Assembly: GCA_963730555.1 (NCBI GenBank)
Contig: CAVSSS010000026.1
Coordinates: 5,150-69,149 of the forward strand
Direction of reading: 5' to 3'
DNA: 64,000 nt
From: Roseiarcus sp963730555
GTDB lineage: Bacteria; Pseudomonadota; Alphaproteobacteria; Rhizobiales; Beijerinckiaceae
The notes below the pieces were generated by a model. That model was not told where the DNA came from. It was given only the letters and a program-made list of their open reading frames with translations, and searched no databases. The translations under genes and the position numbers were made by a program. This document shows, piece by piece, positions 26,101 to 36,167 of the stretch. Position 1 is the stretch's first letter. The number at the start of each line of letters is the position of its first letter.

Positions 26101-26892
26101 TCACGACAGCCTGGTGTTCCGAGTCGCCTTGCCGATAAATAAATCTACGCTCCTTGGAATGTCCTGGTTGCCAGGAACCCGGAACGGCCCCAACAAGCGC
26201 CTAGAATGAACCTGCCGATTTTGACGCGGGCTTAAGGTAGATACGAACTTGTCGAGGTCCGCAGCATTCTGTTTGTGTCTCGTATCTTCCGTGCACTCCG
26301 TCACAAATTCGTGCACCACAAATATTGCTGCTAGGGCATCATGCTTCGTGGCGCTAAGGGCCGCTGCGGTGCCATACAGTAGTTGGTAACGCAACTCGCG
26401 ACAATCTTCGGCGCACGTACCAAGAACGGCCGAGGTAAGAAGGCGGATTCGGTCAGGACTGTTGCTCAGTCTTGCTCGTTCACCCTTAGCAAACGCCGCG
26501 TTAGTGCGTTCGCCGTTATCGAATGCCTGGCCAACTTCTTGCCCAAATCTTTCATCCGCCTTCGCTTCAACGTAGATTGCCACTTTTCCACGTTTGCATG
26601 TCCCATGAATTAGGAGGTCACAATTTGGCGGTTCGCCTCTGAAAGAGTCGACGTGTACGACGGCTTCCGGCTCTCCGTCACACAGGTCGATCTTGCCGAT
26701 TACAACTGACGATTCAAGGAGGGACGACAACTCGGCAGGAATCACAGGGAGACCATCAGCAGGAAACCACGCCTTCGCCAGCTCCTTGGCGCTCCGCCCA
26801 TCCTTCCAATGTAGGTCTGGTCTCTTCGGCGGAGCGAAGTGAAACCAGTCGTCGACCGAATTTATAGTGTGGCCATTCTTTTTGATTTTCAT
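26101..26892 (-). CDS. PD-(D/E)XK-like nuclease candidate (DUF6946-like)
   Basis: 263 aa. The N-terminus WFHFAPPKRPDLHWKDGRSA is characteristic of a small conserved family of unknown function. In the middle, CDLLIHG (Asp near 94) is followed after 14 residues by VAIYVEAKADE (Glu and Lys near 108-110), a good PD-(D/E)XK nuclease signature. The gene lies 190 bp downstream of the RecB-nuclease/helicase gene on the same strand. The nuclease fold and the functional link are inferences. Confidence 0.6.
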   Translation of the reverse strand: MKIKKNGHTINSVDDWFHFAPPKRPDLHWKDGRSAKELAKAWFPADGLPVIPAELSSLLESSVVIGKIDLCDGEPEAVVHVDSFRGEPPNCDLLIHGTCKRGKVAIYVEAKADERFGQEVGQAFDNGERTNAAFAKGERARLSNSPDRIRLLTSAVLGTCAEDCRELRYQLLYGTAAALSATKHDALAAIFVVHEFVTECTEDTRHKQNAADLDKFVSTLSPRQNRQVHSRRLLGPFRVPGNQDIPRSVDLFIGKATRNTRLS

Positions 26893-27082
26893 TTTCGCCG
26901 TACCCGCGTGATTGGATCAGCTCTTTCTTTGATCGCTAGATCCATCTCCTCTTTTGCTCAATTTTCTGTCGGCCACTACAGCCTTTAGCCAAGCGCTCCC
27001 AGAGAGTATCCGTGACCTTGGGCGGCTTCCTATCGGAATGCCCGGCCGGCTTCGTCGGAATCCGCATAGCCATCGCCACCTG

Positions 27083-30000
27083 TCACGCCGCATCCCTAAG
27101 TGCGTCTGGGCCCACGCCGTCGTGGGGACTCAACAGCGTGAGCTGCTGGGCCAATTCCAGGTACCGACAATATGCATTGGCCAGTCGCATTTGTTCCGGT
27201 GTGCGACAATCCGCTTCGAACACTGTCGGCGAGGCGACGAGAACGCAGAGGCATTGGGCGCGGGAAGTGGCGACGTTGAGTCGGTTCAGACTGTAAAGAA
27301 ATTCCATCCCGCGCGGCGCGTCTGCATGGCTTGAGGTGGTCATCGAGTAAATCACCACCGGCGCTTCCTGGCCCTGAAATTTGTCGACGGTTCCAATCCG
27401 CGCGCCCGCCAGTCGAGTCTGCAATTCGAAGACCTGGGCATTGTATGGCGCGATGATGACGATGTCGGCGAGTGTTAGAGGCAGTTCAAGTCCCCCTCGA
27501 TTGATCCAGCTGGGATTCGAGGCGAGGAGGTCGTTGACGAGGCTCCGAACGACCTCCGCCTCTTCAGGTGTCGAGCTTTGATTGCCGGTGTGGGGGACCG
27601 GCAGATAACGCAAGCCTGCGCCGCGCAGCACGCTCGTTGACCGGACCTCCTGCAGTTCCAGTCCCGGACGAGGATGCAGCCGACCTTCGTAGAACATTTC
27701 CGACGTGAAAGCGCAGATCGTTGGGTGGAGACGCCAGGTCTCTTCCAAGAAGAGCCCGCGATCCTCGGGAATCGTTTGGTGACCACCCAGCATATGGTCG
27801 AGCGCGGACGGACGTATCCACGCCATCGGGATGAGTGCCCTGCGTAGGTTGATCGAGTTGTTGCGGATCGCCGAGCAGGACGACGGTCTTCGCCGCCTGG
27901 GATACTGCCAACACGTTCGCGAGCGACATCTGGGCCGCCTCGTCGACGAAGAGCACGTCGACCGCATCGAGGGCGTCAGGACGACTCCAAAACCAAGCGG
28001 TCCCGCCGGCGACTTGGCAATCGTCATGAAGAGCTGAAAGGCATGTCGCGTTCTCAGTGGTGAATTGCAGGCGAGGCTCGTCGGTGGCTTCTTCTGAGAC
28101 CTTTTGGATGCAGATGAGATCGATGCCGCTTTCGTCCGCGGCTCGACAGACTTCATCCAGGAGGTTGCGGATAACCTTGTGGCTGTTGGCGGTCACGCCC
28201 ACTCGGAGGCCGGCCTTCGCCATCTCAGCTATCATGCGAGCCCCGGTATAGGTCTTGCCGCTACCGGGCGGTCCTTGGATCGGCATCACCCCGCCATCGA
28301 GCGCGAGCGCCAATCGAAGCGCCGCAGCCAGGGTGGTTTCATTTTCGACGCTTAGTGACTGGCCACCGACCCGGGGCGTGTGCCGCAATAAGAGATCTCG
28401 CGCTGCTTGATAGGGTCCCTCGCCCTCGAGACCGTGGTCAGCAACATATTCGCCGATCCGCAGCAAGGCATCAGCGAGTACGGTGGTGTTGACGTCGTTG
28501 TGGGCGAAGAGTGCTTCGGGATGGAGGCCGGCGGAGTCGCGACGCTTCTTGATGTCCACCCAGCCGTCTCCGAACGATATGTCCTCGACACAGCCGAGCT
28601 TGGCGCCGCCGACCGCGCAGACATCCTCCCCGCCGCGAATCTCAGTCTCTTGCGGGCGAAAGCGATAGCGGTGCACTGGCGCTTTCGTCGTGCCGCCCAC
28701 CGTCGCAACGAACTCCAGGCTGCCCAGCCCCGCGCGTTCATCAAGCAGATCTTCCGCAGGAAGGTCGCTCAGTCGAAAGTACTCCCACCATGACACCTTC
28801 TTTTCGCGACGGTGCCAGTCGAGACAATTGGCAAGAATCCAGCGCGCCTGCTGCTCAGCGGTCCGCGCCTCCGGATCGTCGGGCACGTCGACTGTGAGGC
28901 GTTCCACCAGTGCCGCGATTTGCGCCTGCCGTTCGCTCAGCGCTGGGGGAGGCTCGGCGTCTGACAGCGCGGGCCCCTCCACAGTCTCGCCCTCGGAGAT
29001 AGCGGAGGCCCGCACGGATTCGAGCCAATCGCGCAGACGCCAAGTCGATCTGCAATCGTCGCGATTGTAAGCTTCGACGACGCGGCGTTCATCATCGCCA
29101 ATGTCCGAGGCGTCGCCAAGCTCCAACAGCGTCTGCACTTGAGCCAGCGCTTGGTTGGCGTCGGGCAACGAGGCCTCGCGCACATAGCCGTACAAGGGCT
29201 CGAGGCGCTTAATCGAATAGCTTTCTACGCTTGCTCGCAAGCCTTGACGCACGACCGCGAACAGGTCCGCAAACCGCTTCTCCCGCAGCAATTGATCAAC
29301 CTCGTCCTCACGCGTCGCGTAGCGCCCCATCAATCGCTTCAGCGCGGCGGGCTCATAGGGGGCGTAATGATAAATGTGCAAATCTGGGTGAAGGCTGAGG
29401 CGGTTGATCACGAAGTCGATGAATCGCTCAAAAGCTGCGCGTTCCTCCGCGCGCGAGAATGCCCAATCCGCCACGTAGCGTTCTTGCCCGTCTTCCCCTC
29501 TGAAGGAGTAACCGACCAGATATTCAAGCCCGCCGTCGCCAACGAATGGGTCGCCTTCAAAATCGAGAAATATGTCCCCTGGGCTGGGCTCACACAGCCT
29601 CGCCAGACCAAACCCCGGAATCGTCTCTAACCGTTCGAAGAGGATAACGCCTGCCGCCTTACCTTCCACCTGGATGCGCGCCTGTTCGCGGGCTCGCACC
29701 AGGGCGCTTGCAGATCCGCGACTTGGCTTGAACGTCAGGGGGATCGGCATCGCCGCCAGCGCGGTGCAGGTCGTGACCGCGTGTTCACCCAGTTCAGTGA
29801 TCTGGATCTTGCTGATGCTCGCCACTAAACATAAGTGGTCGTCAGCGCGGCGCTTGGCGTCGCAGCGTTCCTCCCAGCGGCACACATCACAAAAAGGCTT
29901 TGGGTCTGGATAGATGTCGACGGTTTGGTCGAGCTTGACTGCCTGTTCGAGGCTTGCCCTGACGCGCCGATAAAAGGCGGCGAAATCGGCGACTTTAAAG

Positions 30001-30536
30001 GTCTGGGGGCGATATTCAGACCAGGGCGCGATCACGTGCAACAATTGCGGCGTCAGCCCCTGCGCCTTGCCGAGCAAGTCGCTGTACAAGCTCAACTGCA
30101 GAACGGTCCCGCCCTTAGTCTCTCTTGAGAGCTTTGTATCGACGACTTCGTATGACCAGTCGCCCAGCGAACTTGGAGTCTCAACTCGCAATAGGACGTC
30201 GGGGCGGCCTCCCCAATTGTCGGCGAGAAACGCGCCTTGCACGATCACTTGTCGCCCAACGCTCATCGCTTTCGCTGTGGCAGCAACGGCATCCTCGTTG
30301 AATTCCATGTCCGCAATGGTTTCGACCTCGAAGCCTGAACTGCGGAGGTGCTCGACGTAGCCCAGTTCGTGACGAAGTCCCCGCTCCCGCGCCAAGTCGA
30401 GGTGAGGGTCCCAAACTCTTGGCTTACGCAGAGCCCCTCTGGCGACTGCGAGGTCAAGTTCCGTCAGATTGCGACAGTTGAGGTGCCCGACGAGATCGGA
30501 CGCACTGAGTTGGACGGTATCGCCCACCTTCAGCAT
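27083..30536 (-). pseudogene. RecB-like nuclease / RNase H-like / SF1 helicase (TM0106 type), one frameshift
   Basis: About 1,150 aa. Order: RecB-type nuclease (VVDTKLS near 133 then LQLSLY) with Cys cluster FCDVCRWEERC; RNase H-like exonuclease (FLDFEGDPF near 325, YNRDDCRSTWRL near 488); SF1 helicase with Walker A GPPGSGKTYTGARM (about 758) and VDVLFVDEAAQM (about 860). After GDPQQLDQPTQGTHPDGVD near 27815 the frame changes and resumes at SALDHMLGGHQT, ending with GTVDKFQGQEAPVVIYSMT and LNVATSRAQ. Dna2-like architecture. The break may be decay or sequence error. Confidence 0.85.
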
Positions 30537-30590
30537 TGAGCATGTCCCATCATAGCTGCCTCATTCGACGATTCCGTCTCCACAACTAGC

Positions 30591-30654
30591 GCGCAACAAC
30601 GCTGCGGCGTTGGCAGCCCATGCATAGATCATCTACGCACTGCAGTTGTTGCGC
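30591..30654. promoter_or_regulatory. inverted repeat GCGCAACAAC, 44-bp spacer
   Basis: GCGCAACAAC at 30591-30600 and GTTGTTGCGC at 30645-30654. Lies between two divergent genes (helicase and LuxR-type regulator), so it could be a looped operator. Confidence 0.4.
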
Positions 30655-30883
30655 TGCATCAATTTCCGGATTGCGTCGGAATTCGCAAAAGAGACGAGAG
30701 ACTACCACTTTTGGCCAGCATCTTTCTCTGGACACCATCCCCCATGTCACTTAAAGGACAGGATCGCACCGTACCTTAGTTGATGCATTCTCCACCCTAT
30801 GGTTTGGGGCGCCACTTCTGGACAGTGCATTTGTCAGTTCAGCGCTGACGCACCGAGCAATTGTTTTATCCGAGGGGGCAGCT
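30655..30883. other. intergenic region upstream of the LuxR-type gene
   Basis: No gene. Probably holds the promoter of the regulator. A GAGGGGG ribosome site is at about 30872-30878. Confidence 0.4.
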
Positions 30884-31567
30884 GTGACGATCACCGGAGC
30901 GATTGAGGAGCATAGCGCTTATCAAGCAAACAGCGCGAAAGTTGATGCTATTGTTGCGGTCGTTGAAAGCCGCCCGTTCCTACGGGAATGCATTTGCCGC
31001 AGCATGCAAGCGGCGTTGTCCGCTACGGTCGCCACATATTCGACATTGGCGGAACTGGGAACGCAGCTCAACGGCGCGTCGGCCGATCTGGTCATCCTTT
31101 CCTTGTTGGAAGCAAGCAGCCAGGCGTGCGCGGACGCGTTGAGGGACCTGTCGGAATTTGCTTCAGGCCGTCCGGTCATCGCCCTTGCCTCCACAGATGA
31201 CGTGGGCTTGGCTCGCGCCGCCATCGGTTATGGCGCGAAGGGATTCATTCCGGTGACGATGGGGTTTGAAATTGGCATTGAGGTGATGCGTTTCGTCCTA
31301 GCCGGCGGAACCTATGTCCCGCCCGACCATCTGCTCGCGCCAGACCGGGTTAGCCACCAAGCGCCGACGACTCTCTCACGACCCAATGTCCTCACCAGCC
31401 GAGAACTCGCAGTCGTGCGAGCGATTCAAAAAGGAAAATCGAACAAGGTCATCGCCCACGACTTGAATATGTGTTTAAGCACGGTGAAAGTCCACGTGCG
31501 CAATGTCATGAGGAAGATGAACGCGAAAAATCGGACTGACGTCGCGATGGTTGCGATGAAGGCGTAA
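30884..31567 (+). CDS. LuxR-type response regulator with degenerate receiver
   Basis: 227 aa from GTG 30884. The N-terminal 130 residues have receiver-like order (IVAVVESRPFLRECICRSM, LVILSLLEA, RPVIALASTDD, AKGFIPVTM), but the phosphoacceptor strand reads LVILSLL without the usual Asp. The C-terminal LuxR HTH (170-225) is complete: LTSRELAVVRAIQKGKSNK, STVKVHVRNVMRKMNAKNR. It binds DNA as a regulator, probably without classical phosphorylation. No kinase gene is nearby. Confidence 0.8.
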   Translation: MTITGAIEEHSAYQANSAKVDAIVAVVESRPFLRECICRSMQAALSATVATYSTLAELGTQLNGASADLVILSLLEASSQACADALRDLSEFASGRPVIALASTDDVGLARAAIGYGAKGFIPVTMGFEIGIEVMRFVLAGGTYVPPDHLLAPDRVSHQAPTTLSRPNVLTSRELAVVRAIQKGKSNKVIAHDLNMCLSTVKVHVRNVMRKMNAKNRTDVAMVAMKA

Positions 31568-32183
31568 ACGCGCCGACGCACTCCACGTTCTAGCTCCGCA
31601 GGGCCCTCGACGGGCTGCCACTTCATGGACGACGAAGCCGGCGCGCCAGAGGATAGACTGAGGGCAAGCCCTGCGTCGTTGGGAGCGAATCGACATGGGG
31701 AATCCCCTGCATGGCGGCAGGACCTCAATGCCGGTCCGGGGCGCCCGCTACTCCGAGGAGCGCATGCGACGCGGGTTCTCTGACGCAGGCGCTGACGGCA
31801 GCGCCTTCATTTCGCGTTCGTCGATCCTTGCGCTCGCCTCCTCACCACGAAAGCTTCTGATGTGGTGATCCCCACCATCAGATCGTCCTCACGCCGAAGA
31901 CGGCCGGAGTCGACGTGAGCCGCTGTGCAGAATCCTCAAGCGTCCCAACCTTGCCGCGCGGCCTACCTTGGTAGTTAATCTCGATCTTCTGCAAACTCGG
32001 GAAATAGGCTCGATCATTTCGGCGAAGACTGCTGACTTCTCGCTAAATGTGCCCGCGCCTCGCGGCATTATGGCTGGCACTACGTCGTCTGTCGGGCCGA
32101 AACTCGCCGCAGGTCCGTTCACGCGCCCCGCGTAACATCACACATTCCGGGCGGCACACGTCTCCATGTGGGCCTACGGGCGC
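31568..32183. other. intergenic, no convincing gene
   Basis: About 600 bp with several GC-rich open frames on both strands but no ribosome sites or known patterns. Confidence 0.4.
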
Positions 32184-32535
32184 TCATGGCGCCGCTTCCG
32201 CCTTAAGCGAGCCGGCCAGCCGCCTCGCGCCGGCGACAAGGGCGGCCATCTGGTCGTTGACCGTGTGGTCGGCGAGCACGCCGTAGCCATCGTTTCCGTA
32301 AACAAGCCTAACTGCGCCGACGCGATGGCCGTTCGCGTCATGGAACGTCAAACTCTCCTCGTCGTGCGAATGAAGCTGCGCCATGATGGGTCCGATGTCG
32401 CGCGAGCGCTCGACGATTAGAAGTCTCGCCGTCGCTGTGGCTGACGGTATAGCCGTGGAAGAAAAGCGCGTCGCTGACGAGCCTTTCAACAATGGCGCGC
32501 TCGATCTCGATGTGCCGGGCAACTCTGAATGACAT
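32184..32535 (-). pseudogene. island conserved hypothetical, frameshifted
   Basis: Starts at ATG 32535: FRVARHIEIERAIVERLVSD, GYTVSHSDGET. It then changes frame near 32420 and continues with IGPIMAQLHSHDEESLTF, VRLVYGNDGYGVLADHT. The joined order matches a small family common in rhizobial and methanotroph islands (function unknown). One base indel separates the halves. Confidence 0.6.
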
Positions 32536-32732
32536 TGGGTTCGGCCCTCTTCTCGCCGGTTTGGTCGCCGTCAAACGAGGTTGGCCCATGGCGACAGGAA
32601 GGGGAGGCGTTAAACCGGGCGGGTCTGTCTTGCTAAACTTCCACCGGGGGCTTTCCGGCGGCTAGCCAAGCTCGATCACCAATGTGTTAGGAGCCGGTTT
32701 GAAACCTTAGGACGGTAAAGTCGTTTCTATTG

Positions 32733-32987
32733 ATGACCGACCACCCGATGTTTCTCGAATATGACTGGGCATCCGGCACGTACCACTCGCACCTTTGCGG
32801 TGCGTTCACGTTGATCGAGCACTCTTTCGAGACGCTGGCCGCCGCGCGCCACGCTTTGCGCCTTATCGGTCTGCGGATCGGAGCTAAGACCGATGCGCGC
32901 ACATGGCGGATCGAACTCACGGAACCTGTCGCCGAGCGCGCTGACTTCTCCCGCCTCAGAAGTTGGGCCAACAGGAATCGCGCTTGA
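32733..32987 (+). CDS. 84-aa conserved hypothetical
   Basis: Begins MTDHPMFLEYDWASGTYHSH; ends with RTWRIELTEPVAERADFSRL. A small alpha/beta protein. The GAACC-like upstream region has no clear ribosome site. Family not named. Confidence 0.5.
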   Translation: MTDHPMFLEYDWASGTYHSHLCGAFTLIEHSFETLAAARHALRLIGLRIGAKTDARTWRIELTEPVAERADFSRLRSWANRNRA

Positions 32988-33135
32988 TTACGGCCGCTTT
33001 GTAGGTTCGAGACGTGCGATAAGGCGGTCTTGATCCCACCGACATCCACACATTTGTCCGCACAACATCATGCCAGCAATATAATGAGAGATTATACGCA
33101 TAAGGTGCGGGGGTAACACATTGGTCGGATTGTAA

Positions 33136-33468
33136 ATGACCGACAGTGATAACAAATGTTCTATTGGACGCTCGATTTCATATGCCTCCTATGCGCTTGG
33201 CCTTCTGAACCCGATTGACGATTCATCGGTGACTCGGGAAGGAATTACTGATGTCATGCGAAAACATTATGAGGATAATTTTGGCTTCTATAGTGTTGGA
33301 AATGATCCAGACGAACTCGCGTTCCTCTGTTACATGAGATTGACCAGCGTGTCAAAAGTGTGCGTGCGCTGTGGTCAGAACGTTCATTTGCAACCCGATA
33401 GGAAGATATGCGAAGCGTGCTCAGAAGCTCTCGAATACGGTGCACCACCAAGTCTAGATCGGTATTAG
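33136..33468 (+). CDS. zinc-ribbon hypothetical protein, lower GC
   Basis: 110 aa. The C-terminus carries CVRCGQNVHLQPDRKICEAC, two CxxC knuckles of a zinc ribbon. The gene is clearly lower in GC than its neighbours, suggesting separate acquisition. The N-terminal part is helical with no known domain. Confidence 0.55.
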   Translation: MTDSDNKCSIGRSISYASYALGLLNPIDDSSVTREGITDVMRKHYEDNFGFYSVGNDPDELAFLCYMRLTSVSKVCVRCGQNVHLQPDRKICEACSEALEYGAPPSLDRY

Positions 33469-33668
33469 TGGAAAGTATCATTATGTCAGTGCGAAAGGTT
33501 TTCTTGCTATCATATTGACAGACGTAAAGTTAGCTCCGCGCGTTCCCGTACGCCACCTGTTTGCATAGAGGGTGACGTACGGATCCTTCTCTCAAAGCTT
33601 CGCGCCCATTAGGCACGGTCCGGCGGAATTTGTTACGCACAAACCATAGAACGTCGCAAATAGCTGTG

Positions 33669-34121
33669 TCAGATGGCGAAATCGCCGCTGACCTTCTCGT
33701 CGTCGAGCACGTGCGACTTCTCGGCCGTCTCGCACATCTGTTGGACGGTGATCGAATCGAGATTGCCGAGAAAGGTTTCGCCCGCCCTGCGCACGGGAGG
33801 ATCGATTACGCGCGCGAGGAGCACCGAGTGTGCGCCCATATCTTCCGGATCGGCCCTGCTCAGCGACATCGCGACGCGCACGATCTCGCCCAAGGTGATG
33901 CGTTGGCGCTCGCGCGCCAGCTCATAGCCCCCTCGCGGCCCGCGCACGCCCGTGAGGATCCTCGCGTGCACCAAGCCCTGGAGCAATGTCTCCAGGTGCC
34001 GTGCAGGCAACTTATGACGCGCAGCCAAGGCTTTGGCGGCAACGGGAGCCTTGGCGCAGTGCAACGCGACATCGACAACGGCGGCAATGGCGAGAACGCT
34101 GCGTCGCGATAACAAATTCAT
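33669..34121 (-). CDS. Rrf2-family transcriptional regulator without Fe-S cysteines
   Basis: 150 aa. Winged helix at 1-85: SVLAIAAVVDVALHCAKAPV, AARHKLPARHLETLLQGLVH, TGVRGPRGGYELAR, ITLGEIVRV, the exact Rrf2 layout. The three-Cys cluster that binds the iron-sulfur centre in IscR or NsrR is absent, so it probably senses something else or uses a partner. No clear target gene adjoins it. Confidence 0.88.
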   Translation of the reverse strand: MNLLSRRSVLAIAAVVDVALHCAKAPVAAKALAARHKLPARHLETLLQGLVHARILTGVRGPRGGYELARERQRITLGEIVRVAMSLSRADPEDMGAHSVLLARVIDPPVRRAGETFLGNLDSITVQQMCETAEKSHVLDDEKVSGDFAI

Positions 34122-34301
34122 ATCCTACCTCCTACGATGACTCGGCGGCTCGTCTAGAGCCGCGCACGATCCCAGAGGATTGCACCGACCGTTAATGAGG
34201 TTGCAATTACCATAATTGTGGTGTTGGCGGAGGCTCGTTGTAGGGCCCAACCCGCGCGAGCGTGAATTGAGGCACAATCGTCCTCCCACCTCGCCCTCTC
34301 C

Positions 34302-34703
34302 TCAGTCGCTATAGCCGTCCCCCCATGTCCAGTCGTGGGCGCGATGGAGCGGAGCCCCGGGGCCTTCTGGGGTCTGGACGAAGGTGGCCTCCCGGGCGTG
34401 CAGGCGTGTAGCGTCCTTCTGAGAGGTCCTGTAGGCGGCCATGTAGGCTCTTCGGGCCTCACGATTGGCGGCCCTGTAGGCGGCCTCCCGGGCGCGGGCC
34501 TTCTCTACGTTCGCCGCACGCCACCTGCGGCTCTGCTCGCGGCCCTTCTGGGGGTTCGCCTCACGCCACTTACGGTTCGCCTCGCGGGCCTTCTCGGGGT
34601 TGGCCTCACGCCACTTACGGTTCGCCTCGCGGGCCTTCTCAAGGTTGGCCTCGCGCCACCTATGGTCCGCCTCGCGCTGCTTCTCAGGGTCCTTGTAGGG
34701 CAT
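34302..34703 (-). CDS. 15-residue-repeat Arg/Glu-rich helical protein
   Basis: 133 aa from ATG 34703 (MPYKDPEKQREADHRWREAN). Five imperfect 15-aa repeats of the form W-REAN-x-EKAREANRK cover residues 13-88, coded by 45-bp DNA repeats. They form one long charged helix. Such proteins occur in phage and island genomes, often near HNH genes. Function unknown. The C-terminus (HDWTWGDGYSD) is different. Confidence 0.65.
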   Translation of the reverse strand: MPYKDPEKQREADHRWREANLEKAREANRKWREANPEKAREANRKWREANPQKGREQSRRWRAANVEKARAREAAYRAANREARRAYMAAYRTSQKDATRLHAREATFVQTPEGPGAPLHRAHDWTWGDGYSD

Positions 34704-34806
34704 CGTTGGCGTCTTCTGGAGTTGATTGGGATTGAGCAGGAGGGCCAAGAGAGGATTCCGGGGCTGGCCGCTCGCAACGGTCGCGCTCTATGGCCCGGAC
34801 GATACC

Positions 34807-35087
34807 ATGGCGACCAAACTCACGGTCGGCATTTTGCCGGGCGAGGACGCCGAGGCGAATGACCTTCGACGCTGACTTTCGAAGGACCAGACCGCCATCC
34901 GCGACGACATCCGGGTGGCGGAAGAACTGCTGGCGTTCATCGCCCAGGCCGGAGCCAAGTCGGTTGTCATGGCGGAGGGGATTATCGGCTGCCCCATGAA
35001 GAAGGCATCGACTACGAGGGTGCCACCTGTCCGACTTGTCCGTTCTGGGCAGGACGCGAGCGCTGGACCGGCAAGCGCCCGCACTAA
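34807..35087 (+). pseudogene. conserved hypothetical with CxxC, stop and frameshift
   Basis: Reads MATKLTVGILPGEDAEANDL to a TGA, then continues in other frames as LSKDQTAIRDDIRVAEELLA, AKSVVMAEGIIGCP and, after a missing base near 34995, HEEGIDYEGATCPTCPFWAG to TAA 35085. The order is coherent, so this is one former gene with at least two lesions. Confidence 0.45.
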
Positions 35088-35100
35088 GGAGAATCCCCAT

Positions 35101-35370
35101 CTGGCGAAGGTCGAGCCGTTCAAGACGGTGCTGACCGGCGACTTCGAGAAGCTCGCGAAGCTCTCGCTGCGCACGCTGGAAGTGATCGGGCCGCGACGGC
35201 TCACTGGAAAGGATGTGGGTGCGTTCCAGACCGGCGTGAAGTCCTGGCTTGATTCCGCCAAGCGCCCGCGCTGGAATTGGCTCTACACCGCGCCGACCAG
35301 CCGACGCAGAGATCCTGCCGGCCCGGACTGCAGCGACGAGGGCACCCTCGTCGATCAGAGCGCCACCTGA
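35101..35370 (+). CDS. hypothetical fragment cut by IS21-like end
   Basis: A frame from CTG 35101 with GGAG upstream reads AKVEPFKTVLTGDFEKLAKL and TGKDVGAFQTGVKSWLDSA. The expected ATG is changed to CTG. The last 25 codons run into the 24-bp tandem repeats at 35350, so the 3' end is probably not native. Confidence 0.3.
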   Translation: MAKVEPFKTVLTGDFEKLAKLSLRTLEVIGPRRLTGKDVGAFQTGVKSWLDSAKRPRWNWLYTAPTSRRRDPAGPDCSDEGTLVDQSAT

Positions 35371-35397
35371 CACGTCGATCAGAGGGCCACCTAACAC
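35350..35397. repeat. 24-bp tandem repeat, possible IS21-family end relic
   Basis: Two units of 24 bp (GTCGATCAGAG then (C/G)GCCACCT(G/A)ACAC), 22 of 24 bases equal. On the minus strand they read TGTTAGGTGGCCCTCTGATC, similar to repeated ends of IS21-family elements. No istA or istB is present. Confidence 0.4.
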
Positions 35398-35499
35398 GCT
35401 GCTGTGGACGGCCGGATCGCGCAAGAGCGAGTCTTCGCTAAGAGCCACCATCCTCCCCTCCTTCTCGCCCCTAGCAACGATGATCGGGGGTTCGTGACA

Positions 35500-35729
35500 A
35501 TGGTTGTGCTGATCGTTCTCGGCGGTCTTCCAGGCAGCGGGAAGTCGTCAATCGCACGCGAGCTGGCGAGAGAGACCGGAGCCATGTGGCTAAGGATCGA
35601 TTTCATCGAACAGGCGATCGCGAATCCGCAGTTCGCCCCGATCAATTGATCGACGCAGGTTATCGCGTAGCCTACGGCATAGCCGAGGACAATCTCCGCC
35701 TAGGCAGCAACGTGATCGGCGACTTCTGA
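35500..35729 (+). pseudogene. P-loop kinase-like (AAA_33) gene fragment
   Basis: ATG 35500 reads VVLIVLGGLPGSGKSSIARE (Walker A) and AMWLRIDFIEQAIAN, then stops at TGA 35647. A shifted frame continues as LIDAGYRVAYGIAEDNLRLG and GSNVIGDF to TGA 35727. Relatives are about 170-aa small-molecule kinases. Frameshift plus early end leave only the N-terminal half. Confidence 0.65.
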
Positions 35730-35832
35730 ATGACTGCGGACATTGAGTAGATTCCGAGCCTCCCGCCACGCCCATCGCCGCTGCTAGGGAAGCAAGCGGT
35801 GCCTATCTTGGCGCAATAAGAAAGGACACGCC

Positions 35833-36132
35833 ATGGACAAAACCATCATCGGATTGCTGAGCGGCGCCTCGGCGCTCGCTCTAATTGGCGGCGCTCAGGC
35901 CGCGCCGGCCCCCACAGGGCGCGCCGTCCAACCCGCAAGCTCGTTCGCCGAGCTACTGGACCCAATTCCTGACGCGGTTGAACTTCTCGACGCGGACAAC
36001 CAGCGCGCGGCTTCAGATGCCGAGACCGTTGAGCGTCCGATGAAACTCGCACAGTATTCTCATCATCATCACCATCACAACTACCATCATCACCATTACC
36101 ATCACCACCACCACAACCACCACCATTATTGA
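35833..36132 (+). CDS. exported poly-histidine protein
   Basis: 99 aa with AGGA before ATG 35833. Signal peptide 1-23 (LLSGASALALIGGAQA-A). The middle is acidic (FAELLDPIPDAVELLDADNQ). The last 24 residues are almost only His with a few Tyr and Asn. The tail suits binding of Ni, Cu, Zn or Co in the periplasm; which metal cannot be said. A GAGTAGATTCCGAG element lies 88 bases upstream, as for the related gene at 1005. Confidence 0.75.
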   Translation: MDKTIIGLLSGASALALIGGAQAAPAPTGRAVQPASSFAELLDPIPDAVELLDADNQRAASDAETVERPMKLAQYSHHHHHHNYHHHHYHHHHHNHHHY

Positions 36133-36167
36133 TGGGAGGCCGCGCGCGATACGCATCTGATTGAGCC

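Noticed and set aside
34500..34700. possible CRISPR array of 45-bp repeats
   Set aside because: Contiguous coding repeats of a 15-aa unit, no unique spacers.
34684..35451. 255-aa minus-strand frame
   Set aside because: Repetitive GGxLID stretches come from the 24-bp tandem repeat; plus-strand fragments explain the region better.
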